The notes beneath the pieces are model-generated. The model was not told the DNA's origin. It searched no databases and saw only the letters and a program-made list of their open reading frames with translations. A stretch of DNA of 64,000 bases from Aricia agestis. Its lineage: Eukaryota; Arthropoda; Insecta; Lepidoptera; Lycaenidae. A program made the position numbers and the translations under genes. How positions within the stretch are numbered: position 1 is the stretch's first letter; every line of letters starts with the position of its first letter. Below, in pieces: positions 10,601 through 18,851 of this stretch. The DNA lies in NCBI RefSeq assembly GCF_905147365.1, contig NC_056416.1, positions 6,530,001-6,594,000 on the forward strand. The letters are read 5' to 3'.

Positions 10601-12873
10601 ACAAATATTTTAAGACTAAAATTAGCCCAATCCGTTCAGTCGTTTTCGAGTTTTAGCGTTACTAACACAATTGAAAATCCATTTTTATATATATACTAGC
10701 TGTCCCGGCAAAAATAGATGTTGGCCGATTCTCAGACCTACTCAACATGCTCACAAAATTTCATGAGAATCGGTCAAGCCGTTTCGGAGGAGTATGGCAA
10801 CGAAAACTGTGACACGAGAATTTTATATATTAGATATAGATTTCACAGTTAATAATATAATTTTATATTAATAAGTTAGCATTTAGCAACTTTTCATTTT
10901 TATTCATTTACAATTATAGGAAACATGTTTTTGTAGATGGAATATAATTTATTACATTTTGATTTTTTTTGTTTTCTTGTAAAAAAAATCCGTAGCAAGG
11001 AATATGAGAACTGTCACCCATATCATCTTAAGAAGCACAAACTATAAATACTACATTCAAATTGACAAAATAAAGCCGTTGGCAATAATTGTCACTTCTA
11101 TAACTACACAAAATTCTTGCATGTATTCGGGTCTGTTTTTGCATAAAGTATGCATGTATTCGGTTCACATTTTGTAGAATCGAAACAAATTTTTGACACA
11201 GTTATTCTTCCTGAGTTTTAAGTATTCGTAGGTACTTACTTAAATCTACAAATAGGACAATCTCGATTCCAGTACTTCTAGGAGAAAAACTACTTGTTTT
11301 TAAATTTTTTTACTTTACTTAGAACCAATTGCGTATAGTCTGTCAAAAAAGTGAAGAAATTAAAAAGTGGCAACATCGTAGTGTCATACCTTTCAAATCA
11401 ATCTAAGAAAAAAGGGATGACACTACGATGTTGGCACTTTTTAATTTCTTCACTTTTTTTATAGACTATAAATTGCCATTGGGATAGTTGGCGTTCTTCT
11501 GTTTCAGATTACAAGGAAATGGCGGGAAATATTATTTATCTTTTTTTTTGACGTAACTTTTATTGTGTTGTAGGAAATGAGCTGTTCGTAGCTAACGCTG
11601 GCGACTCCCGTTGTATAGTCTGTCGGGACGGAAAAGCGATCGACATGTCCATAGATCACAAACCAGAAGACGCTCCCGAACTAGAGCGAATAACGAAAGC
11701 CGGCGGCAAAGTTTCGGGTGACGGTAGAATTAACGGCGGTTTAAATCTGTCGCGTGCCATCGGGGACCATTCTTATAAGCAAAACAAGGAACTAAACGAC
11801 AAGGAACAGATGATCACAGCCTTACCGGATGTGAAGACTTTAACTATAGAACCGGAAAAGGACCAATTTATGGTATTAGCGTGCGACGGAATCTGGAACT
11901 TCATGTCTAGTCAAGATGTCTGCGACTTCATCCTGCCCCGATTGGCTGAAGGAAGGGAGAGGCTTTCACAGATTTGCGAGGAGGTATGTTTTGTTTATAC
12001 TTTTTTCAGGCCATATCTATTTTAGTCATTAACATGCGATTTTTACCCATCTCCAGTAGTCTAAAGCGTGTATTTTCTAGTTTTTTTTTTTTAATTATTA
12101 TTATCATACAGGCGATGCGACTTCGCGGCGGTCACTAGGTCGTTGACGGCTTGATTGCAGGTTGCACTAAATCACATTCTCTCCTCTAGGTGGCATTGAA
12201 TAAAAGTTACCATGTTTTTTCCTTTGCCTCAATAAATAGCTTTTGGTCTATGTTGTGTCCTTTAACGTAGATCAGTTAGTGTCTAAACACACTAGGCCGA
12301 AGTTCGCGGCGTAAATTCCGCATGATTACACGCCCGCAATGTATTTTAAATTACCGATGACACACTATTCCGTCGCGTTCCGTCCGTATTTTGTATGCAT
12401 TTGACATTGCGGACTTAATCATGCGGAATTCACGCCGCGTAACTTCGGCCTAGTGTGTTTAGACACTAACTGATCTACGTTAAAGGACACAACATAGACC
12501 AAAAGCTATTAAAGCGGGCCGCATCTGGGCTGGGCGCTGGGACTTTATCAGTGGCCCGCGTGAAGTTAAACCTTGTTATTTATTTTTTTAACCCTAAAAA
12601 ATTTTGCTTGTGGCCCGCGACACTTAAACCGAAACGTGATCATTCCAGATGTTCGACCATTGCCTAGCCCCGAGTACCGTCGGAGACGGCACAGGCTGCG
12701 ACAACATGACGGCCATCATCGTCAGATTTAAAAGCGGGAAGATATCAGACGTAGCTCAACACACCGAGGGCGCCAAAAAGCGCGCAGCCGAAGATTCATC
12801 CGAAGAAAAAGATTCGAAACGGCAAAAGACTGAAGACTCGCTGTCTAGTTCCGTAGTGACTTCCAGTGTTTAG
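1605..12873 (+). CDS. PPM1G: Protein phosphatase 1G (PP2C family), 10 exons, complete
   Basis: Exons: 1605-1715, 1932-2166, 2252-2343, 2447-2561, 5209-5384, 5568-5814, 6876-7097, 10015-10152, 11574-11983, 12649-12873. All junctions are GT-AG and in phase; the total is 1971 nt, 656 aa plus TAG. The family consists of metal-dependent Ser/Thr phosphatases, mostly nuclear, acting on splicing and chromatin factors. The N terminus MGAYLSEP matches PPM1G and leaves Gly2 for possible myristoylation. Metal-site motifs are visible: E37-D38 in VNQEDAHN, DGHGG (D57-G58), CDGIWN (D550) and GTGCDNMT (D600). AGDSRC and NGGLNLSRAIGD are also PPM1G-typical. Exons 3-8 encode a Ser/Thr/Glu/Asp-rich insertion ending in a strongly acidic stretch (exons 7-8), the PPM1G hallmark. 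The C-terminal tail has KKRAAED and KRQK basic patches, a likely nuclear localisation signal. All core residues look intact. Introns 4, 6, 7, 8 and 9 are filled with repeats. Confidence 0.95.
3024..3234. mobile_element. MITE with ~50-bp inverted arms (PPM1G intron 4)
   Basis: The left arm begins GGTGAAGCCAAACAAGCGTA and the right arm ends with its near-complement TACGCTCGTTTGGCTTCGCC. The arms extend inward through GTGAGTCGCAGAATTT with a few mismatches. There is a second internal copy of the CTCACAAAATTACGCTCGTG word. It has no coding capacity: a miniature inverted-repeat element. Confidence 0.7.
4897..5163 (+). mobile_element. tRNA-derived SINE, copy 1
   Basis: The head carries a pol III A-box-like TGGCTCAGTTGG (4908-4919) and a canonical B box, GGTTCGAATCC (4952-4962). 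A non-tRNA body follows (GTCATGGATGTGTATTAAAT, then TTTCCGTTG...GGTACCTGTAACACAAGTCC...). A second copy with the same head and body is at 26642-27103. It sits in PPM1G intron 4. It is a SINE rather than a tRNA gene, because no closed cloverleaf with a matching acceptor stem is present and the body is repetitive. Confidence 0.75.
5842..6160. mobile_element. MITE family A, copy 1
   Basis: The ends are inverted: TACTGTACTCGGCGAAACAT on the left and ATGTTTCGCCCTGTACAG on the right, followed inward by GGTAGCGGTCATTGACTCCC and its complement. A second, shorter copy is at 29304-29502 in SPG11 intron 2. It has no ORF of note. It lies in PPM1G intron 6, just after exon 6. Confidence 0.75.
6350..6610 (+). 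mobile_element. MITE family B, copy 1
   Basis: It starts ACAGGGTGCAATTAAACCTT and ends with a degenerate inverted version (GCTTAATTG...AACCCTGTAT). Internal text (AACTTTCGGAAGCTATTTCT) recurs in opposite orientation in the larger copy at 50160-50545, which confirms a family. Non-coding; in PPM1G intron 6. Confidence 0.7.
6673..6835 (+). mobile_element. hAT-like non-autonomous remnant
   Basis: It starts CAGAGGTTCCCAAACTTATT, the classic terminal sequence of many hAT elements, and ends ACTTTGGGAAAGGCTG, an eroded inverted end. The inner GCGCCCACAAAGGGGCGTCA / ATCGCCCAC text recurs at about 28540-28580. No clear 8-bp duplication remains. Its right end is 40 bp upstream of PPM1G exon 7. Confidence 0.6.
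7250..8007. mobile_element. TIR element interrupted by a SINE (PPM1G intron 7)
   Basis: Left end TGGCCGTGTTCGTCGGCGTA, right end TACGCCGACGAACACGGCCA. Further matching inner blocks include GCGCATGTCCAAA against TTTGGACATGCGC, and GTTTACGACTTGAC occurs in both halves. The SINE at 7405-7735 is inserted inside, which explains the spacing. Non-autonomous. Confidence 0.75.
7405..7735 (+). mobile_element. Lepidopteran SINE (GGCCGGCAACGCAC type), copy 1
   Basis: It begins GTGGGAGAGCCATGCTTCGG, passes through a pyrimidine-rich CCTACCCTATTCCC zone and GGCCGGCAACGCACC, and ends GGTGACCCGTTTGCTCGTTT then an A-rich tail. It is nearly colinear with the copy at 59757-60073. I recognise the tail as a widespread lepidopteran SINE; the family name is not certain. 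Confidence 0.85.
8194..8370 (+). mobile_element. Short hAT-type non-autonomous element with 8-bp TSD
   Basis: Termini are CAGTGACGGATTAA on the left and TTAATCCGTCACTG on the right, perfect inverted repeats. The flanks are CATACAAG on the left and CATACAGG on the right, an 8-bp target duplication with one mismatch, as expected for hAT. It lies inside another repetitive block containing GATGCAAATATGCGAC words. Confidence 0.8.
8759..8865. mobile_element. MITE family C, copy 1
   Basis: A hairpin whose arms read GGCCTGTTTCACCGCTTCCT and AGGAAGTGGTGAAACAGGCC. It is the same family as 47176-47306, where TTA target duplications are clear. In PPM1G intron 7. Confidence 0.8.
8931..9088. mobile_element. 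Near-perfect 158-bp hairpin element
   Basis: The left arm starts CGGCCGTTCCCAATATTTGA and the right arm ends TCAAATATTGGGAACGGCCG. The arms are essentially perfect inverted repeats for about 65 nt (through CCTACTAGAGATAGGAAT), with a short loop. Probably a recent MITE in PPM1G intron 7. Confidence 0.8.
9345..9700. repeat. Retroelement 3' fragment with (ATAC)n tract
   Basis: Starts near AAAACCGACTTCAAAA and ends near TTTTTTAAAGTCGGTCAAAA, words common at ends of lepidopteran RTE-like repeats. It contains an (ATAC)n microsatellite at about 9539-9559. No coding potential. The assignment to a class is tentative. Confidence 0.45.
10549..10843 (+). repeat. Two adjacent LINE 3' fragments (CTAGCTGTCCCGG family)
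   Basis: One fragment begins CTAGCTGTCCCGGTGAACTT at about 10551 (it matches 1-80 in reverse). A second begins CTAGCTGTCCCGGCAAAAAT at about 10697 and ends GTGACACGAGAATTTTATAT. The latter matches the right edge of the window (about 63687-64000). In PPM1G intron 8. Confidence 0.65.
11335..11468. mobile_element. MITE family D, copy 1
   Basis: Arms TAGTCTGTCAAAAAAGTGAA on the left and its complement on the right; inner AATTAAAAAGTGGCAACATC pairs with GATGTTGGCACTTTTTAATT. Other copies are at 20472-20608 and a half copy at about 23834-23868. TA at both edges fits a Tc1/mariner-type origin (inference). In PPM1G intron 8. Confidence 0.8.
12235..12510. mobile_element. Hairpin element with ~94-nt arms
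   Basis: Left arm AATAGCTTTTGGTCTATGTT..., right arm ...AACATAGACCAAAAGCTATT. The arms pair for about 94 nt with only one indel and one mismatch by my reading. The loop is about 85 nt. It lies in the last PPM1G intron, about 140 bp before exon 10. Confidence 0.8.
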
Positions 12874-13558
12874 ACGTGTGGTAACACTGATAGTGTAAGT
12901 TAATGGGATCTTATTGGACAGTTTTGTTTTATGATAGGACGATGGATCCAAAGGGATCTGTAATTTACAGACTTTAAATATATTTGTTATTCTAGCCTGG
13001 ATAACAAAAATTAATAACTTCAGAAATAAGAGAAAGTATTGAATCTTATTTAATTTTTAGTATTGTATGGCAGATGCCTACAGAATACAGTTGTCACATC
13101 TTAGAAGGGAGTAGATTGTTTCTCAATTAGCAAAGTATTTCAAGATTTATTTGCTATACGAATATGACTGTGACGTAATATTGATTTTATTAAATAATCA
13201 TTCCACTCTCAAAATTTTAAGTTGATGAATCTATTTCTTAATTTCTCGAGTGTAGACCAGTGAAACTTTACAATAATTAATATTGCATTTTGTATCAATT
13301 TAGTATAGTTTTTAAACAGTAACATAATATTTATTTAGCCTTTCTTTCTTTATACCGGTTATGAATTAAATATTCTTAAATAACAGTTGTGTTTGGTGAT
13401 AACTTGACTACAGCTAAACTTACTAGTGGAACCCAGTGATGTTAAAAACTAGACCACTTCATGTTTATTATAAATGTTACGGAAGAAGTTTTCCTAAAAA
13501 AGGTAACACTTCAAGGTGCATCTTTTGTGAGATAAAAAACCCAGAAATCTGTCATCAA

Positions 13559-13851
13559 GGCTGGGTTTATATTAGTCCGCCGTTTGGCCGCCTCACCGCG
13601 AGATCACAAGCAATAGTACATACTATGCGCATATGCGCAGCGCACATGTCTGCGCTGTGCGACGTGTGCGTTACTGCATATAATTGCATAGGTTCTATTT
13701 CCACGGACTAAAAAGTGCGTCTCGGATAGTCTATCGTCTGCGCTGCGCCTAGCGAATTATTGAAATAGCGGCGCGGTCGCGCTGTCATTTACATACATTA
13801 GCTTGTCAGCCGTCTAACCGCGCGTTCGCGCCGCCGCATATAAATCCAGCC
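13559..13851. mobile_element. MITE, GGCTGGGTTTATAT ends
   Basis: Left GGCTGGGTTTATATTAG, right CATATAAATCCAGCC, imperfect inverted termini around a GC-rich centre rich in GCGCA words. It is downstream of PPM1G and may fall in its 3' UTR or in intergenic DNA. Confidence 0.65.
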
Positions 13852-15903
13852 TAAGGGTCAATTTATAATAGCGCAGAGTCGAAGCGAAGCGAATTCCCAA
13901 AAACTGGCTTGCCTCATTGTTTGGACCATATAAAATTTACATTCTTTATTATTTTTATTATACTATTATGCTAAGCAAAAGTGTCTTAATTATTTATTAT
14001 TTCATTTACTTAATAGAAGTTTTCATCTTTCTTTTATGATTGACACAATATTTAAAATAATTAATAATTTGATTTATGTATGTAAAATTTATTAAAATTA
14101 TATTATCATGTTTAATTTTGGAGATTTATGAGTACCTATATCAGCTTTTAAAATACACTACATGACTAATTAAGATTTTGCTAGGGCAACAGACAAATCA
14201 TTTGTTTAAGTACTAATAGTTTCTTATTTTTCTTGCGAGTGGCATTACCTTTTGCAAGGCTAGAATGTTAAAAATATAAGCCAGAATCCTTTCCAGCACA
14301 GATAAAAATTAAAACAACAATTCGTAAATTGTGAATTTACTTGAAGTTAATATAATATGTATTGGAAAGTAACTTGAATCATATTTTAGAACTAGTATCA
14401 GGGCAGGTTTATGTGACTTGAATTGGAGCGCGTCTAATTGGGAATTTTTATTACTAGTTTCGTGTGCGTATCATATTTATTATAATTGGAATAGTGCTGT
14501 GAATACTTTCAATTAGGCTAAGTTATTATATCTTACAATGTATTATATTTCAGTTAAACGTAAAAAATTCGAGGCACTAACAAAAAATAAATATTCAAAA
14601 TCTTGCTTGGTAGCCACCGAAAAGGGAGAGTAGTTTAATCATAACGTGAATAATAATGAATTATGATTTATGATTATGTGATAAACTTACTCCTTTACAT
14701 GTCCATCTTAAATGTTATTCGTAAGAATAACATTTAAGATGCAGGCAGTGGCCAGTGTCGCAAAAAATTAAAGAAAATGTGTTTTGTTATGTCTTTGCTA
14801 AACCTAAAGTGATCAATCAATATTAGCAGTCTAGCTACATTCAGTCACATGATGAAGCCAGGTTTATATTGGATGTAAAGATGTAAATTTCCAATCATAC
14901 ATACCTTATCATCAATGGAATGTTTTGAAACGGACAAACAAAAGGACACAGGGTGATAATTTGTTTTACTTCTACTAAACAAAATTAGGGAAAAAAGGGA
15001 CATAGAGAGAAACTTTTCCTTAAAAAATCTGCTGTTTTAAGAGACAGCTAAAAGTGAAAATGCCTGATTACCTACCGAGTAGAGTGGCGTTAGGGTAGGG
15101 CGACGCAGGGCAACCGCCCAGGGCATCGAATAAAAACATCAGCGGGGCGTCGAAGGCAAACAAAAAGGGGCGCGGCAGGTCCCACTACTAGCACCCTGGG
15201 TGCCGACGAAATCTCGCCCAGGGAGCTGGTAATGCTAAAACAGGCACTGCGAGATAGTGCTCTCGGCCGAGCACTGGGTATGATCTCAACAATTTCATTG
15301 GCCGAAAGCACTGTCTACGCTACTCTTATCGGTAGGTCCAATCAAGCCATAAGTAACAGTATCCAGGAGTGTATTCATACTGCAAAATCTCAGAACAGAA
15401 TTAATTATCACCCTGCATAAGTCCCAATACTGGTGCTCGATTGATCTGTGACGAATTGACTTGGTTGACATACTGTGTGTGTTTAGACTGTGATCTTAAT
15501 GTGTAGTGGTAAGAGCAAAACTGTTGCGTTCATTTTAATTGTTATTGGCATGTTCCTACGAAATTGTTCTTAAGTATTTTTATACCGGACGGACGAGTTG
15601 AAATTGTAATCGCGAGTCGGCGTATTTTTGTAACGCTTATGTTAGGTGTATTTGGAATATCGAAATATGTATGTTTTTCTTTACTTATCACATTACTCGA
15701 AAATACAGAATCATCAATGAACCTGAAATGGTACCTATTGAAAATTATTATTAGTTTGTGTGATTTAAATACATTTTGCAGACTGTCCACTAGTGTCATT
15801 TTATACCTACCGATTTTAGTATAAAAGGATGTATTACTGCAATACTTTCACGTTAGTGGTAGCACCAGCATAGACAGTAAACAAAGTTTTGTTTGACGTC
15901 TGA
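13852..15903. other. Intergenic, no gene seen
   Basis: AT-rich DNA between the convergent PPM1G and IFT20 genes. A perfect 16-bp-arm palindrome lies at 14705-14740 (ATCTTAAATGTTATTC, loop GTAA, complement). A GC-rich stretch at about 15090-15240 resembles the GGGCGCC-type repeat seen elsewhere. Open frames here have no recognisable domain. Confidence 0.5.
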
Positions 15904-16122
15904 GGCTGTTTACACACGGCGCCGCAGCGGCAACGTTCTTCGCCGCCGCCGCGCGCACTGCGGCGCGATTATGGGTCCGACTAGTCTCGTATGTTTGTTG
16001 AAAACTGCGGCACAGCTCGCCGCCGCCGCGGCGGCTCTGTGTGAAAAGGGCCCATAGAAATACAAGGATTAGTATGCAGCGGTGGCGGTGCCGCTGCCGC
16101 TGCGGTGCGTGTGTAAACACGC
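15904..16122. mobile_element. GC-rich MITE, GGCTGTTTACACAC ends
   Basis: Left GGCTGTTTACACACGGCGCC, right GTGCGTGTGTAAACACGC. The subterminal GCCGCAGCGGCAACG pairs with CGGTGCCGCTGCCGCTGCGG. Non-coding and inverted, between PPM1G and IFT20. Confidence 0.7.
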
Positions 16123-16275
16123 TGACAACGTTTTTGTCAAAAATAATCTGATATAAAGTGTGCAACGTGTCGGATTTTGGCCGGATTACTGTATGTGCTA
16201 TAGTAGCGCCCTCTGCTCCGACCATTGCGTAATCATCCCTATTCATACACATCCATACTTACTTCCATAGACCAA

Positions 16276-16470
16276 CTAATATTATAAATGCGAAAGTGTG
16301 TCTGTCAGCTGTCTGTCTGTCTGTTACCTCTTCACGCCCAAACGGCTGAACCGATTTTGTAAAGAGATACTTTGAGTCCCGGGAAAGGACATAGGAAACC
16401 TTTTATCCCGGAAAAATGTACGGTTTCCGCGCGATAAACGAATTTTGGCGCAACGGAGTTGCAGGCGTTC
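16276..16470 (+). repeat. RTE-like LINE/SINE 3' fragment
   Basis: Reads ATATTATAAATGCGAAAGTG, CTGTCTGTCTGTCTGTTACC, CGGCTGAACCGATTTTG, GAGTCCCGGGAAAGGACATA, then AACGGAGTTGCAGGCG. It is the same family as 440-645 (opposite strand) and 63257-63455. Confidence 0.65.
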
Positions 16471-16589
16471 GTGAAGCCAATTGAGAAGTGCCATCGCCGT
16501 GCGCTAAATCAAAATGCTCGAAGGACCAATTCATAGAGGTCAATATGAAGTTACGTGATTCGACGACTTTAAATCAACAATAAGCCGTA

Positions 16590-16690
16590 AGGGCTACCGG
16601 CTACTGGCGCCTGTGTGCAAAAAAAGGATTTTGACACCCCTATAGGCAAATTTTTTGGGTCCTTGGTTTTGGCGCCGAAGATTATACGCA
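16590..16690 (-). repeat. GGCGCC-type interspersed repeat
   Basis: Contains GGCTACTGGCGCCTGTGTGC, AAAAAAAGGATTTTG and CCTTGGTTTTGGCGCC. The reverse complement of this block is at about 61590-61735, and a short piece is at 20399-20431. Class unknown; just downstream of IFT20. Confidence 0.5.
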
Positions 16691-16817
16691 CTAATTACGT
16701 AATTATATAAGCACTAATGCAAATGGTAGCGGAGGCCCTGACAATAAGTGTGCATTATCTTTATTGAAGTATGTCCGTTACCCACGGAATAAGGATATAT
16801 TTTGATTACGTTGTTAT

Positions 16818-16823
16818 TTTATT
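16818..16823 (-). promoter_or_regulatory. IFT20 polyadenylation signal AATAAA
   Basis: On the minus strand AATAAA follows the IFT20 stop codon after only two bases (TAAACAATAAAATAAC). If used, cleavage 10-30 nt further gives a very short 3' UTR. Position and strand fit; use is inferred. Confidence 0.6.
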
Positions 16824-16825
16824 GT

Positions 16826-18199
16826 TTACAGTTGTTTCAAATACTCGATAGTTTCCATTTGCGAAGCCGCCAAAACTTGTAAGGCGTCATACTCGCTATC
16901 CAATTGTTCGGAACGCAGTGACTTGTCGCTTATTTCTGCCTGAAATGGAAAGTTACATTTAATTTATTTTAAAGGACATTTTAGAAACGGGACAGAAAGA
17001 ATTATATTTTAGAAACTTATAAGATTGGCAGACTGGCATTCAATGATAAACGGGCCTCGGTGTCTTTCTCTATGGACTATGCGTTTAGTTCCTATTGATC
17101 CTACTATATTCTATAATATCAATAAATTGTTCATGGCCTTACCAATAACTTCTCTTGTTCACTCGCTGTATCCTTGGCTATAGACTTCAACAAGTTCGTT
17201 GTGCCGATTGCAGCCATTTTTTGCTTTTCTACGTTGTCTCCTAAGTCTTGTAACATTTCTATCAATGAATTAATTATATTTCCAAATTCTTGCACTTCTG
17301 CAAATTCAAAGAAACTGTATTAGGTTGAAGTTACAACAACTTGTAATGCTTTTAAAACTTGTAAGTACTCACATACGGTTTTACTCGACCGAGCAATCAT
17401 GTAGAATAAAAACCACAGCTCGGGTTTCGTAAGCACATTCCTCATTACTCGATAGTATAGTTTTACATAATATCGAGTAAAAACTATCGTGTGAACCGTA
17501 AAACTCACACGCTTGAATAAAGCTCGACGGCGATCGATATCGAGGCGGCTCGTTGGAATTAAATAAATCTAATTTCTTTCGAACTTACTTGACATGTTGA
17601 GCCGTCGAGCTTTAGCTAAGTACCTACTCACATACGGTTTTACTCGATCAAGCAATCACGTAGATTAAAAACCACGGCCCGGGCTTGCATGCACACATTC
17701 AGCATTACTCGATATTTTTACTCCAAATCGAGTAAAAATTATCGTGTCCAGGACCGCAAAACTCACACGCTTGAGTATGGCTTGAGTAAAGCTCGACGGC
17801 TCGCATCGAGTAAGTTCGAAGGAAATAAATTTCAGCCCGAGCTGTGAGTTTTGCGGTCCATACGGTAATTTTTACTCGATTTGGAGTAAAACTATCGAGT
17901 AATGCTGAATGTGTAGACGAAAGCCCGAGCCCGTAGCCGTGGTTTTTACTCTACATGATTGCTCAATCGAGTTAAATCGTATACGTGAGCAAAAAGAGAA
18001 TATTATGTACTTACTATATACTTACGATATAGAGATTACATGAGAGCGTAATAAGAAAGCCAAGAAGTAACTTACTCAAGTCGTAATCTTTACAAGTGTC
18101 CTTTAAATCTTCGGTGTTCTTCAGAACGCCGTTCTCTATTACTCTCATTTTATTAATTTCATCGTAATATAAGTAAGCTTTCTGTAATTCGTCAGCCAT
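16826..18199 (-). CDS. IFT20: Intraflagellar transport protein 20, 3 exons, complete
   Basis: Exons on the minus strand: 18199-18076, 17297-17143, 16939-16826. All junctions are GT-AG and in phase; total 393 nt, 130 aa plus TAA, close to the roughly 130-aa family size. IFT20 is a small coiled-coil subunit of the IFT-B complex; in animals it also acts at the Golgi, sorting membrane proteins to the cilium. The start MADELQKAYLYYDEINKMRV aligns with the IFT20 head (xxLxFDELNKLRV). The middle KMAAIGTTNLLKSIAK is the most diagnostic block (family KMKAIGARNLLKSIAK), and the C-terminal EYDALQVLAASQ fits the family YEALCKVEAEQ. The gene is convergent with PPM1G. Intron 1 is filled by repeated palindromic units. 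In insects cilia occur mainly in sensory neurons and sperm, so tissue-limited expression is expected (inference). Confidence 0.93.
17366..17992. repeat. Direct and inverted repeat array in IFT20 intron 1
   Basis: CTCACATACGGTTTTACTCG occurs at about 17368 and again at about 17627, each followed by similar text (AGCAATCA.GTAGA.TAAAAA, CGAGTAAAAA.TATCGTG). A third copy, inverted, lies at about 17840-17992 and ends ATCGTATACGTGAGC. The unit is about 260 bp. It looks like a tandem plus inverted pile of one MITE family. Confidence 0.65.
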
Positions 18200-18850
18200 A
18201 GTTCAGAAGAGCTGAGATAGTAATTATATGTATAGCAAAGAAAATATAATTACTTATGTCACAAGTCTTATCAATTATTTGTTAATACAAATTAATACAT
18301 ACATACAAAACATAGAACTTGATGATAGTATATTGCCTAGCAACCAAATACAGGCTACAAGTTACAACAAACGCCCAACGGGCGTAGACTTCATACAGTC
18401 AATTCTCGTCAACTTTGACGTCACGACTACATCAAGCAATTTTCGGCAACAAGCAGCGATATTGCGCAATACATCGCAATACAATTGAGCGATATGGCGT
18501 AGCTAATTCATCAACTAGGTGATAGGTCTGAATACACAAGCCCATCGGATATTCGTCATTTCGTATCGGCGACATTGAGCGATATGAAATATCTGTGCAA
18601 TATCGCCGAAATAATTGCCGCAATTTACTTATTGAAATTGCTCCATATTGCTCCACTAATTGCTCCAGATCGGTCCATTCGTGTCGCCGGGCAATTATTG
18701 CCATTTGCCGCAATTGTTGCCCGTGTAAGCGCTTCTTTAACACCGTCCATCATTCGTCAATACACAGGGCATCCGCTACACTTTATGCTCGCTACCACTG
18801 CACACGGGCGCAACCAATGAATAAGGAAACAGTAGGTAAATAAGGAACCT
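18200..18850. other. IFT20 upstream region, low-complexity GCAAT-rich block
   Basis: 18200-18420 would contain the IFT20 promoter; no TATA box stands out. From about 18430 to 18740 the sequence is dense in CGATAT, ATTGC and GCAATT words (for example ATTGCTCCA twice and CTAATTGCTCC). Overlapping open frames on both strands come from this short-word bias and show no domain. Confidence 0.4.
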
Positions 18851-18851
18851 A

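Noticed and set aside
15848..16252. 134-codon minus-strand ORF
   Set aside because: It lies across a GC-rich inverted-repeat element (15904-16122) and has no domain.
18432..18843. Overlapping ORFs of 81-103 codons on both strands
   Set aside because: They result from the GCAAT/CGATAT word bias; no start context or domain supports a gene.
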